From contig NZ_CP114288.1 of assembly GCF_027111335.1 (NCBI RefSeq), positions 186,001 to 250,000 of the forward strand: DNA of 64,000 bases, in the 5' to 3' direction. The notes under the pieces were generated by a model, which saw only the letters and a program-made list of their open reading frames with translations, ran no database searches and was not told the origin of the DNA. This DNA is from Flavobacterium aquiphilum. GTDB taxonomy: Bacteria > Bacteroidota > Bacteroidia > Flavobacteriales > Flavobacteriaceae. Shown one piece after another: positions 1 through 8,416 of this stretch. A program made the position numbers and the translations under genes. Numbering within the stretch: position 1 is the first letter of the stretch; each line of letters begins with the position of its first letter.

Positions 1-2322
1 TTTATTTTTATTGAAAGAAACATTACCATTTACTGCAAAAGTCCAATCTTTTCCAAAGTTTGTGTGGTAACCTACAGCAAATTCATAACCTTTGTTACTA
101 ATATCCCCACCATTGATATAAGGTGCTGAAGCTCCGGCAATATCCGGAATAGAAGCCTGTACTAACCAATCTTTGGTCTTTTTATCATAATAGTCAAAAG
201 TGAAAGTCAATGAAGTAAACAAAGTAAGATCAAAACCTAAATCCAATTGCTCTGACGTTTCCCATTTCAAATCAGGATTCGCAATCGCATCTGGGCTAGA
301 TCCCACTTGCAACGTTTCATCTGTTGTACCAAAGTGATATGTTTTATCATAAGAACTTATTGTTGACATATATGCAAATGATTTGATTTGGTCATTTCCA
401 TTTTGTCCCCAGCTTCCTCTAACTTTAAGATTGGTCAACACACTGCTTTCTGGAAAGAAACTTTCTTTGTCCACATTCCAACCTGCAGAAAATGATGGGA
501 AAACTGCATATTTATTATTAGGCCCAAAATTTGAAGAACCATCTCTACGTACTGTGGCTGAGAACAAATATTTGTTGTCATAATCATACAATAAACGTCC
601 GAAATAAGATTGCATATTGTAATCACTGCGTCCTCCAGATACCGTATTCGAAGTTTTATCTGTTGCGTTGCTTAAGTAAGCATGTCCAAAATCATCAAAA
701 TTCAAATCTTTTCCGGTAGCACTTTGGTACTCATACACACTTTCTTTGGCTGAAGTACCAACCAAAACATCAAAGTGGTGAACATCGTTTAATGAAGCTT
801 TGTATTGTAAAGTGTTCTCAAACAACCAACCCAATCCTTTATTTGCGCTTTGAGTTACACTTGATATAGTATTGTTGTTAGTAGAAGAAAGATTATAAAC
901 CGGAGTATACGAACGGTAAGCACTATCAGTAACATCTACCCCATAACTTGTTCTGAACGTAAAGTTTTTCAAGAATTTCGCTTCCGCAAAAAAGTTACCT
1001 ACAAAACGGTCAATTTTATTCTCATTGAAGTTATTGTAATACATTGATCCTAGCGGGTTGCTGATATCAGCTGCAACAATAGAATGTGCAAAATCTCCAT
1101 TGGCATCATACGCTTGATCGATTGGAGGTGCATTCAAAAATCCTCTAATACTGTTACTGTAAATCCCTTGATCAGAAACACCATTGCTTTTGATATTTGA
1201 ATAAGAGAAATTTTCCCCAACTTTCAAATGATCTTTAATTAGTTCCGAAGTTGAATTCACAGTAAAAGTAGTACGGCCGTATTTCGATTGGTTATTTTGA
1301 CTACCAATAAGTCCGTCTTGACCATAATAAGATAATCCTGTAGCGATAGTTGATTTTTGATCACCACCAGTAATCATCAAAGAGTGGTTTTGTTTTACCG
1401 CTCCCTCGTTAAACAAATCATCTTGCCAATCGTGATCTGGAAAAGCAGCAATTTGTGCCTGAGTGTACAAAGGTGTTAAGCCCGAGTTTACTCTTGATTC
1501 GTTTATGATTGTAGCGTACTCATAAGAATTTAACAAGTCTAATTTTTTAGCAACATGTTGAAAACCTGTATAAGTGCTCAATGCCACATTCATTTTACCT
1601 TCTTTTCCTTTTTTAGTAGTTACCAATACAACACCGTTTGCAGCTCTAGCTCCATAAATAGATGCTGCAGAAGCATCTTTCAGGATATCAACCCTTTCAA
1701 TAGAAGAAGGGTCCAAATAGCCAATACCATTATCAATAACTACTCCATCCACAACATATAAAGGTGAATTGTTTCCTGCGGTTCCTACCCCACGAATGTT
1801 GATTACCATTCCAGCTCCAGGTTGCCCGGAAGTCGAAGTAACATTAACCCCTGAGCTTTGTCCTTGCAAGGCATTCACTACGTCACCAACGGCAACTGCC
1901 TGAATATCTTTAGCAGATACTACCGAAGTAGCAGCTGTAGAAACTTTCTTTTTCTGAGTTCCGTACCCGATAACGACAACCTCTTTAAGGTCTGACGCTT
2001 CCGCTTGCAAAGTAACATTTATCGTCGATTGATTGTTTACAGAAACTTTTTGGGTCCTAAAGCCCAAAACTGTGAATTTCAAAACATCATCCGGTTTTAC
2101 GGTAATTTTATAAGCACCATCAAAATCCGTCGATGCACTTGCACCACCTCCTTCTACGGTAATGTTTGCACCAGGAATACCTATGCCGTCTCCAGCGGAG
2201 GTCACTTTCCCGGTTACAGAAAGTGTTTTCTGTTGTGCAAAACCTGATTGTAGCATAAATACACTGAACAGGAGTGCCATACAAAAGGGAAGCATTGTCG
2301 ATGTACAATATTTTCTTTTCAT
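1..2322 (-). CDS. SusC/RagA-family TonB-dependent outer-membrane receptor (partial, C-terminus outside window)
   Basis: This is the first 774 codons of a SusC-like outer-membrane transporter, open to the left edge. Reading the minus strand from the ATG at 2322 gives a signal peptide (residues about 1-29, ending SGFAQ). A carboxypeptidase-regulatory-like domain follows (about 34-110). The typical SusC junction VVVIGYGTQKKK lies near 115-126, and the plug domain ends in GARAANGVVLVTTKKG near 223-239. The rest is aromatic-rich beta-barrel sequence. SusC proteins import oligosaccharides with a SusD lipoprotein; a susD gene would be expected to the left, outside the window. The substrate cannot be told from this part. 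Upstream, 430-470 bp away, are operator-like repeats next to two NUDIX regulators, so those are the likely control. Family is clear; substrate is unknown. Confidence 0.93.
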   Translation of the reverse strand, partial: MKRKYCTSTMLPFCMALLFSVFMLQSGFAQQKTLSVTGKVTSAGDGIGIPGANITVEGGGASASTDFDGAYKITVKPDDVLKFTVLGFRTQKVSVNNQSTINVTLQAEASDLKEVVVIGYGTQKKKVSTAATSVVSAKDIQAVAVGDVVNALQGQSSGVNVTSTSGQPGAGMVINIRGVGTAGNNSPLYVVDGVVIDNGIGYLDPSSIERVDILKDASAASIYGARAANGVVLVTTKKGKEGKMNVALSTYTGFQHVAKKLDLLNSYEYATIINESRVNSGLTPLYTQAQIAAFPDHDWQDDLFNEGAVKQNHSLMITGGDQKSTIATGLSYYGQDGLIGSQNNQSKYGRTTFTVNSTSELIKDHLKVGENFSYSNIKSNGVSDQGIYSNSIRGFLNAPPIDQAYDANGDFAHSIVAADISNPLGSMYYNNFNENKIDRFVGNFFAEAKFLKNFTFRTSYGVDVTDSAYRSYTPVYNLSSTNNNTISSVTQSANKGLGWLFENTLQYKASLNDVHHFDVLVGTSAKESVYEYQSATGKDLNFDDFGHAYLSNATDKTSNTVSGGRSDYNMQSYFGRLLYDYDNKYLFSATVRRDGSSNFGPNNKYAVFPSFSAGWNVDKESFFPESSVLTNLKVRGSWGQNGNDQIKSFAYMSTISSYDKTYHFGTTDETLQVGSSPDAIANPDLKWETSEQLDLGFDLTLFTSLTFTFDYYDKKTKDWLVQASIPDIAGASAPYINGGDISNKGYEFAVGYHTNFGKDWTFAVNGNVSFNKNK

Positions 2323-3100
2323 AATAATTTAAGAATTGGTTAATTTTAAGTTAGTGTTCATTGTTTAGGTTCTAAAAGCTTGGTTAAAATTGGTTCAAAT
2401 AATTCATTGGTTTTTTTATTTGTTAAGGCTCTCCATTTGCACGTACAATGGTGTCAAAATCTTTCTTAGAGCATGCAGCTCTTTTTAATTCAACTTTTCA
2501 TTCCCGTCAAATAATCCGCTACGCTTTTGGCGTAATTATTATTTATATTTCTAAAAATATATTCGTACTGATAAAATCTTTATCTGAAACATTTTCAACA
2601 AATCCTGAAATCTCTATTTAAAAGAAAAGACCATAATTTCATTATTGAAATCAAAAACTGACGTTTTTATAAATATCCTTTCCAAAATGACTTCTATAAA
2701 ACACATATTATTACTAATGTGCTTGTTTTGTTAATGTTCTTTTGTACTTTTGGTCAAACAAACCATAACGTTATGGTTAATTTGACTACAAGTATATGGC
2801 ATATTTTTTATATTAACAAAAAATTGTGTCAAAATATTTGTGATTGATAAAAAAAGGAATCTATTTTTACAGATATTATATATTAAAAACAAAGGGGTTG
2901 ATTGATTTTTAAAAACATTATATCGCTTTGAAACCCTTATTTTTCAAGTAATTAATCTAAAAGGGGGAATAAACCAAAAAATAATTATTCGTTTGAAGCC
3001 TCAAAAATTGGTTTGATAATAATTACTTTACAAAATATATTTTGGTTCAAATAATTGGTGATTTAAATAAAGAAAATTAAGCAGTAAACATTATAAGGCC
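2323..3100. other. Divergent regulatory region between susC and NUDIX regulators
   Basis: No coding sequence is visible in these 778 bp. The region separates the leftward susC from the rightward regulator pair. It holds two adjacent operator-like inverted repeats at 2747-2792 and an exact 15-bp direct repeat, TTGGTTCAAATAATT, at 2390-2404 and 3042-3056. The operator sites lie more than 400 bp from the susC start, so either susC has a long untranslated leader or the sites act at a distance. No clear TAnnTTTG promoter was found. Confidence 0.5.
2747..2792. promoter_or_regulatory. Tandem operator-like inverted repeats (candidate NUDIX-regulator sites)
   Basis: Two sites lie head to tail. Site 1 (2747-2769) is CTTTTGGT, 7 bases, ACCATAAC. 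Site 2 (2770-2792) is GTTATGGT, TAATTTG, ACTACAAG. Their junction forms a perfect 18-bp palindrome at 2761-2778 (AACCATAAC/GTTATGGTT). A third, better copy with the same TAATTTG spacer is at 4772-4794. The half-site, 7-base spacer, half-site layout matches that of the AraR-like sites elsewhere in this window. That supports recognition by the neighbouring NUDIX-family regulators; the pairing is an inference. Confidence 0.55.
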
Positions 3101-3820
3101 ATGGGCGGAAAAATTTTAGATCGGGATTTAATTCAAATTACAGAGCAATCTGCCATGAATGCCATTACAATAGACTGTGTAATATTTGGTTTTGACAATG
3201 GTATACTTGAAGTACTATTGGTACAACATGCCGAAGGTATCAGTAAAGGAAAATGGGGACTTCCGGGTGGTTGGATAAAAAAGAAAGAGAGTACAGATAA
3301 CGCTGCACATCGGTTATTGGCAGATCTGACCGGCATGGACAATATTTACCTTGAACAATTAAAAGCTTTTGGAGAACCCGACCGATTTCCGCTTAGAAGG
3401 GTCATCACCATTGGTTATTATGCATTGGTAAAAAGAGAAGATTATAATATTAAAGCAGGTTTTACGGCCTCGGATGCCAAATGGTATAAGATTAACGAAA
3501 TACCCAATTTAATTTACGACCATAATGAAATTTTGGCCTATAGTATAAAAAATCTACGTAATAGAGTACGTCAGGCACCAATAGGTTTCAATTTATTGCC
3601 AGAAAAGTTCACCCTCTTGCAACTGATGCACTTGTATGAAGAAATTTTAGGAGTGGAAATGGACAAATCCAATTTCCGCAGAAAAATTCTACACATGAAA
3701 TTACTGGTTCCACTAGACGAAAAACAGCAAGATGTTTCGCATCGTGCAGCGCAATTATATAAATTTGACCCTGAAATTTACAATAAACTCACTGATAAAG
3801 GATTTAACTTTGAATTCTAA
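3101..3820 (+). CDS. NUDIX-family (NrtR/AraR-like) transcriptional regulator, copy 1
   Basis: A 239-residue protein with an N-terminal NUDIX-like sensor (about 20-150) and a C-terminal winged helix (about 155-239). The NUDIX box is degenerate: G-X5-E is kept in GGWIKKKE, but the catalytic REUXEE part reads RLLADL. Hydrolysis is therefore unlikely and ligand sensing is expected, as in the NrtR, AraR and XylR regulators of Bacteroidota. It is followed after 65 bp by a paralogue with an almost identical DNA-binding half. The neighbouring susC, the DUF1593 gene and the TTATGGT repeats are the likely targets. The inducer is unknown. ATG 3101 gives a slightly longer N-terminus than the paralogue; ATG 3155 is an alternative start. 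Confidence 0.85.
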   Translation: MGGKILDRDLIQITEQSAMNAITIDCVIFGFDNGILEVLLVQHAEGISKGKWGLPGGWIKKKESTDNAAHRLLADLTGMDNIYLEQLKAFGEPDRFPLRRVITIGYYALVKREDYNIKAGFTASDAKWYKINEIPNLIYDHNEILAYSIKNLRNRVRQAPIGFNLLPEKFTLLQLMHLYEEILGVEMDKSNFRRKILHMKLLVPLDEKQQDVSHRAAQLYKFDPEIYNKLTDKGFNFEF

Positions 3821-3885
3821 ATTCTTTTTTAAACCAAAACAAATGAATACCTCTTTTCTAAAACAAACCAAAAAATAATGACAAT

Positions 3886-4578
3886 ATGACTACAGACAAT
3901 AAAGAAACAGCTATTGAAGGAATCACAATTGACTGCGTCATATTTGGATTTAACAAAGAAAGCCTCGAAGTGCTATTGGTACAACATGCCATTGGAGAAA
4001 GTGTTGGACAATGGGGCCTTCTAGGTGGTTGGCTGAGAAAAGACGAAAGTTCGGATGATGCTGCCCAACGGATTTTGTACGAGCTAACCAGCTTGGACAA
4101 CATTTATTTGGAGCAATTAAAAGCATTCACAGATCCAAACCGTGTAAGCGAAAGAAGAGTTGTAACGATTGGCTATTATACATTGGTAAACCGCGAGGAC
4201 TATAATATTAAGGCCAGCATTACTTTAAGGGAAGCCAAATGGTACAAAATCAACGACATTCCTGATTTAATTTTTGACCACAACGAAATTTTAGATTTTA
4301 GTTTGATGCAATTACGCAATCGCGTACGACAAGCACCTATTGGATTTAACCTTTTGCCCGAAAAATTCACATTATTGCAATTGATGCACCTTTACGAAGA
4401 AATATTGGGAATCGAATTGGACAAATCCAACTTCCGCAGAAAAATTCTGCATATGAAATTATTGGTTCCATTGGACGAAAAACAACAAGATGTTTCGCAT
4501 AGAGCCGCTCAATTGTACAAATTTGACCCTGAAATTTACGAAAAACTAACCCAAAAAGGCTTCAACTTTGAGTTTTAA
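3886..4578 (+). CDS. NUDIX-family transcriptional regulator, copy 2 (tandem paralogue)
   Basis: A 230-residue paralogue of the preceding gene, in the same direction and probably in one operon. The sensor half (about 15-140) has clearly diverged from copy 1; for example GGWLRKDES replaces GGWIKKKES. The last 83 or so residues (from QAPIGFNLLPEKF) differ at only about four positions. The codons of that half differ at many synonymous sites, so the identity reflects selection on the protein rather than a very recent copy event. The NUDIX box is degenerate here too (RILYEL in place of REUXEE). I infer that both proteins read the same operator but answer to different ligands, or form heterodimers. 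Confidence 0.85.
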   Translation: MTTDNKETAIEGITIDCVIFGFNKESLEVLLVQHAIGESVGQWGLLGGWLRKDESSDDAAQRILYELTSLDNIYLEQLKAFTDPNRVSERRVVTIGYYTLVNREDYNIKASITLREAKWYKINDIPDLIFDHNEILDFSLMQLRNRVRQAPIGFNLLPEKFTLLQLMHLYEEILGIELDKSNFRRKILHMKLLVPLDEKQQDVSHRAAQLYKFDPEIYEKLTQKGFNFEF

Positions 4579-4674
4579 GCCCTTTTGACTAATTCCGTTA
4601 TTTAGTGAAATTTGGTTTTCTATAAATTTTCACTATCCTTTTCTAAATAATTTCCTTTTGTTTAAATAAAAAAA

Positions 4675-4703
4675 GACCCGATAGATAATCAAACTACCGG
4701 GTC
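4675..4703 (-). terminator. Rho-independent terminator for the DUF1593 gene
   Basis: The stem GACCCGATAG pairs with CTACCGGGTC (one mismatch) around a 9-base loop. On the minus strand it is followed by a run of T, which fits termination of the leftward DUF1593 transcript. Confidence 0.7.
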
Positions 4704-4771
4704 TGGAGTAGAAATAACTAATTAAGACTCCTTTTTATAACTAAAATTGATGTTGAAAAACTATTCTATAT

Positions 4772-4794
4772 CTTATGGTTAATTTGACCACAAG
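4772..4794. promoter_or_regulatory. Operator-like inverted repeat CTTATGGT-N7-ACCACAAG
   Basis: This is the best copy of the repeat also seen at 2747-2792, with spacer TAATTTG. Seven of eight half-site positions pair. It lies between two convergent genes, about 90 bp beyond the DUF1593 stop codon and 70 bp before its terminator hairpin. It is a candidate binding site for the tandem NUDIX regulators. Confidence 0.5.
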
Positions 4795-4885
4795 ATAATC
4801 ATTCTTTTTAAATTGACACTATTTAATTTCGCAAAATATACTCGCCAAACTGTTAAAATATTCTCAAAGCCTCTCTTTTCTAATT

Positions 4886-6193
4886 TCATTCCTCATTAAG
4901 CCAATTCCACCGCTTTGCCCAATCCATTAAAATTTCATCTCTCCACTTCAAAACAGTTTTCCCTCCTTGTATCTTACCAAAATAAAGCTCTTTAGCCTGC
5001 TTATCAGTAAACCAATCATCTCCCAGTTTATAATCTGACTTATTTTGTTTTCCAGGCCATAAATTATCTACGACCAATGCTCCTTCTTTTCCATTAATTT
5101 CCTTAATGTCAGAAGAAAATTTATAATTTAAAACTTCGGCTTTTTTTGGAATGTATCTTATGGCGTAAATCCCTTCCTCTATGTAATACCCTGGCCATTT
5201 CTGAACTGTTTTACCGTAAGGAACCTCCATCCAGAATTGAATTGATTCTTTCTCGGCTTTTATTTTTGGCCCTTTGAATCGAAACTCTACTATAGAACAA
5301 AATGCAACGGTATCTTTAATAGATGTTGCATGATCTAACACAACTCTTGGACTATAATCAAACTTTTCGAAACTGCCTCCCCAACTCTCACGTGTTGGGT
5401 CTTCGGGATTACCATCCATCATATAAAGCAATGAAGGAGTGTCTCCCATTTTGACTTCTCCCTGGTAATAATTTTTAAAATCCTTGCCCAAAAAACTTTT
5501 ATCCTGAATATACTTATCATAATAATTTGAAGCAGTTACACTATCAGGTTCGTCACTATGCGAAAACAAGCCGTAGTAAGAAGAATTATCTTCAATAAAC
5601 CATAAGTTTGGAAAATTTGCAACAATGTAAGCGTAACTATTGGCACTCCATTTTTTATTTGGTCCCCCTATCCAATACACACGAATTTTATTATGAATCT
5701 CAGGTGCATCATGCAAAGCTTGTGCTAAATCTTCCAAACCACCCCAACACAGTATCCACAAAGGCTGAGAACTTTTCTTTTTAGCACATTTTACAATCCA
5801 GTTGGAGCCTTCTGTTGCATTTGAATAACCTATACCTATAAAAGATACATTTCCACGATAACCTTGTTTTGATATCGAACGCAAATACTTTGGAGATGCA
5901 AATCCAGACTGATGCTTTTGCAATTTAGGAAGATCCTTTTCATACAAATCAATCATCTTAATTATCTCTTGTTTACTGCCGTTCCCATAAGATGGAGATG
6001 AGATTAGTCCTTCTATTTCGAATTTGTCACTATACATTAGTAAATGGGTCATCGATTGATTATCATCAGGATCTGTCCCTCCAATATCAGTACTTATGAG
6101 TATTCGTGGTTTTTGAGACGTTGGTTGCTGACCATTTACCGAAAAAAATGGAGTTAAAAAACAAAACAAATAAAAACAAATCTTCATGTTCAT
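4886..6193 (-). CDS. Secreted DUF1593 (nucleoside-hydrolase-like, Sde0182-type) protein
   Basis: A 435-residue exported protein with a signal peptide (residues 1-21, ending VNGQ). The N-terminal domain has a nucleoside-hydrolase-like acidic cluster near residues 33-45 (STDIGGTDPDDNQSM), which resembles the calcium and ribose site of that fold. It continues through LWILCWGGLEDLAQAL and RVYWIGG. A C-terminal beta-rich domain follows from about 310. DUF1593 proteins are often found with polysaccharide genes, but I know of no firm reaction for them. Next to two NUDIX regulators and susC, it probably belongs to one sugar-use locus. Function beyond a probable glycoside or N-glycoside substrate is open. 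Confidence 0.8.
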   Translation of the reverse strand: MNMKICFYLFCFLTPFFSVNGQQPTSQKPRILISTDIGGTDPDDNQSMTHLLMYSDKFEIEGLISSPSYGNGSKQEIIKMIDLYEKDLPKLQKHQSGFASPKYLRSISKQGYRGNVSFIGIGYSNATEGSNWIVKCAKKKSSQPLWILCWGGLEDLAQALHDAPEIHNKIRVYWIGGPNKKWSANSYAYIVANFPNLWFIEDNSSYYGLFSHSDEPDSVTASNYYDKYIQDKSFLGKDFKNYYQGEVKMGDTPSLLYMMDGNPEDPTRESWGGSFEKFDYSPRVVLDHATSIKDTVAFCSIVEFRFKGPKIKAEKESIQFWMEVPYGKTVQKWPGYYIEEGIYAIRYIPKKAEVLNYKFSSDIKEINGKEGALVVDNLWPGKQNKSDYKLGDDWFTDKQAKELYFGKIQGGKTVLKWRDEILMDWAKRWNWLNEE

Positions 6194-6345
6194 ATTGATA
6201 TTGAATTAATTAATGCAATCGATTACATTGCTAAGATAAGTTTTTTATCATTACAAAAATCATGAACCAAACTCGATTATTAGAAATAAAAATTCGTCCA
6301 CAAAAAACACGATACTGATTAAAAAGGATTTACTTAACATACAAA

Positions 6346-6381
6346 AACAACAAAGCCTTGAGAAATCAAGGCTTTGTTGTT
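6346..6381. terminator. Strong hairpin terminator after the 6383-6988 gene
   Basis: A perfect 16-bp stem (AACAACAAAGCCTTGA) closes a GAAA loop and begins two bases past the stop codon. The minus strand continues with T residues. The plus strand also ends in T, so it could work both ways. Confidence 0.85.
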
Positions 6382-6382
6382 T

Positions 6383-6988
6383 TTAGTTATAAGCTTTTTT
6401 CAATAAAAGCTTAGATAATGATTTTGCTGTTTTTGCGTATCCCTCGCCAATTCGGGATTCATTACTAAAGTTATTTCCCCACTGATCTCCCGGAGCTTCT
6501 TCACTTGTAATCTCCAATAAAACATTCGATTTATTTGCTGATTCAACAAATTTTAAATTTGTAGTAACCTTTGCTGGTTGCTTCATTATTCCTGCATCCC
6601 AGCCTGGATAAATCCATACGGTTCGGACAATTAAAGTATATGGAGTCTTCGCACCTTCCTGAAAAGTCACATCTTTGCCAGCTTTGGATAATACAATATT
6701 TCCTATTTCTAAAAATTTTGGTGTCCAAATTTGATCTTTGGCAGAAATCCATTGTTTTTGCCAAATGTTTCCGTTACCTTTTACTTTACTATTTAAATCC
6801 GCTTTGTGCTCTTCAACATATTGAGCTTCTGATTTATTTTCCTTCATCATAGTAAAATTACTATAATCAAATTCAATATTAATTTCTTTTTGGTCTTTCA
6901 AAAAATCAAAATTTCCACTTACAACTTTCATATCCTGAGCAAATGCAAATCCTGAAACTAATAACAATGCGAATACTAATTTTTTCAT
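6383..6988 (-). CDS. Secreted protein of unknown function
   Basis: 201 residues with a clear signal peptide (MKKLVFALLLVSGFAFAQ). The mature part is soluble and shows no membrane segment or motif that I recognise. It contains an IYPGWDAG segment near residue 130 and ends in a basic helix-like tail (KSLSKLLLKKAYN). The look is that of a small periplasmic or surface-exposed protein conserved in Flavobacteria. It is a single gene with its own terminator, and its neighbours give no hint of its role. Confidence 0.75.
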   Translation of the reverse strand: MKKLVFALLLVSGFAFAQDMKVVSGNFDFLKDQKEINIEFDYSNFTMMKENKSEAQYVEEHKADLNSKVKGNGNIWQKQWISAKDQIWTPKFLEIGNIVLSKAGKDVTFQEGAKTPYTLIVRTVWIYPGWDAGIMKQPAKVTTNLKFVESANKSNVLLEITSEEAPGDQWGNNFSNESRIGEGYAKTAKSLSKLLLKKAYN

Positions 6989-7141
6989 ATAAAAATGGTT
7001 AGGTTAAATTTCAAATGTAATATTTTTTTTAAAAATAACTACCATTTCAGCATTTGCATGATTCTTTTTCAAGATTTATTAAATCCAAAAATTAACTTTC
7101 CATATCAAAAAGCATATTCTACTATTGCGTAATTTTACAAC

Positions 7142-8416
7142 ATGTATGCTTTAGTCGACTGCAATAATTTTTATACTTCCTGCGAACGTGTTTTTCAGCC
7201 GAAATTCAACGGAAAACCTGTTGCGATATTGTCGAACAATGACGGCTGTGTGATTTCGAGAAGTGAAGAAGCCAAAGCAGCCGGAGTGCCAATGGGAATT
7301 CCGGCATTTCAAATCAAAGAATTGGTCAAAGAAAAAAATATCACTTTATTCTCTTCCAATTATCCGCTTTATGGCGATTTGAGCAATCGGGTGATGAAAA
7401 TTTTGGGACAATTTACGCCCAACGTGGAAATCTACAGCATAGACGAAGCTTTTCTGAATTTTGACGGCTTAAAGATTCCTGACTATCATGACTATGGTTT
7501 GCAGATGAAAAACCGTGTCCAAAAATGGGTTGGTATTCCAACTTGCATTGGTATTGCCGAAACCAAAGCATTATCCAAAGTTGCCAATAAAATTGCCAAA
7601 AAATTCCATGAGAGAACCAAAGGTGTTTATGTTATTGATACTGAAGAAAAACGCATTAAAGCTCTAAAATGGACCAAAATTGAAGATGTTTGGGGGATTG
7701 GCTACCGCACCATCAAGAAGGTGAAACTTCGAAAAATCAATACTGCACTCGATTTTATCCAACCGCAACATGAGGCTTGGATCAAAAAAGAAATGGGAGT
7801 TGTCGGTCTTCGTCTGAAATATGAGTTAGAAGGCAAATCGGTTTTGGATCTAGAACCTATTACCGAACAAAAAAAGAGCATTGCCATCACCCGAAGTTTC
7901 CCAAAACAAATAGCCGATTTTGATTCGCTTCGGGAACGAATAACCACTTTTGCCGCTGTATGCGCCGAAAAATTACGAAAACAGCACTCTTGCTGCCACA
8001 CCATTATTGTCATGCTGGTAGTTGACAAACATTCGGTCAAAACGTCCAAATATTATTTTAACGTGGCAATGACACTGCCCTATCCGAGTAATTCTACTTT
8101 GACCATTTCCAACACAGCCATAGAAATGCTGAAAAAAATGCACAAAGGCAATGAAGGAATCAAATTCAAAAAAGCAGGAGTCATTGTTACCGGATTGATT
8201 GATGAAAACAGAAAACAATTCCAATTATTTGAAGAAGAAAGCCCAAAACATCAGGCTCTAATGAAAGTAATGGATCAATTAAACCATAAAATTGGCGATA
8301 CCAAAATAAAATTGGCCAGCCAAGACCTAAAACGAACTTGGAATATGAACCAAAATTATCTTTCGCCAAAATATACCACAAATTTCAAAGATATACTTGA
8401 GATACAATGTCTGTAA
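7142..8416 (+). CDS. umuC: UmuC, Y-family DNA polymerase V catalytic subunit
   Basis: A 424-residue Y-family translesion polymerase. It opens with MYALVDCNNFYTSCE, which holds the first catalytic Asp (D6). YSIDEAFLNF supplies the second acidic pair (D101, E102). Helix-hairpin-helix and little-finger regions follow (DVWGIGYRTIKKV near 180-195), then the UmuC-specific C-terminal domain to residue 424. It would copy past DNA damage with the UmuD product of the next gene. The two genes overlap by 10 bp and are surely co-transcribed. The order umuC then umuD is the reverse of the familiar umuDC. I saw no convincing SOS box upstream. Confidence 0.95.
   Translation: MYALVDCNNFYTSCERVFQPKFNGKPVAILSNNDGCVISRSEEAKAAGVPMGIPAFQIKELVKEKNITLFSSNYPLYGDLSNRVMKILGQFTPNVEIYSIDEAFLNFDGLKIPDYHDYGLQMKNRVQKWVGIPTCIGIAETKALSKVANKIAKKFHERTKGVYVIDTEEKRIKALKWTKIEDVWGIGYRTIKKVKLRKINTALDFIQPQHEAWIKKEMGVVGLRLKYELEGKSVLDLEPITEQKKSIAITRSFPKQIADFDSLRERITTFAAVCAEKLRKQHSCCHTIIVMLVVDKHSVKTSKYYFNVAMTLPYPSNSTLTISNTAIEMLKKMHKGNEGIKFKKAGVIVTGLIDENRKQFQLFEEESPKHQALMKVMDQLNHKIGDTKIKLASQDLKRTWNMNQNYLSPKYTTNFKDILEIQCL

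Larger units (their letters stand above)
4579..4885. other. Convergent intergenic region with terminator and operator-like site
   Basis: This 307-bp gap lies between the 3' ends of the second NUDIX gene and the DUF1593 gene. It contains a terminator hairpin (4675-4703) and an inverted repeat of the regulator type (4772-4794). No coding sequence was recognised. An operator at a place where no annotated gene starts is unexpected. Confidence 0.5.

Noticed and set aside
3101..4578. Annotation of the NUDIX proteins as hydrolases
   Set aside because: The catalytic REUXEE residues are lost in all three copies, and each has a C-terminal winged helix.
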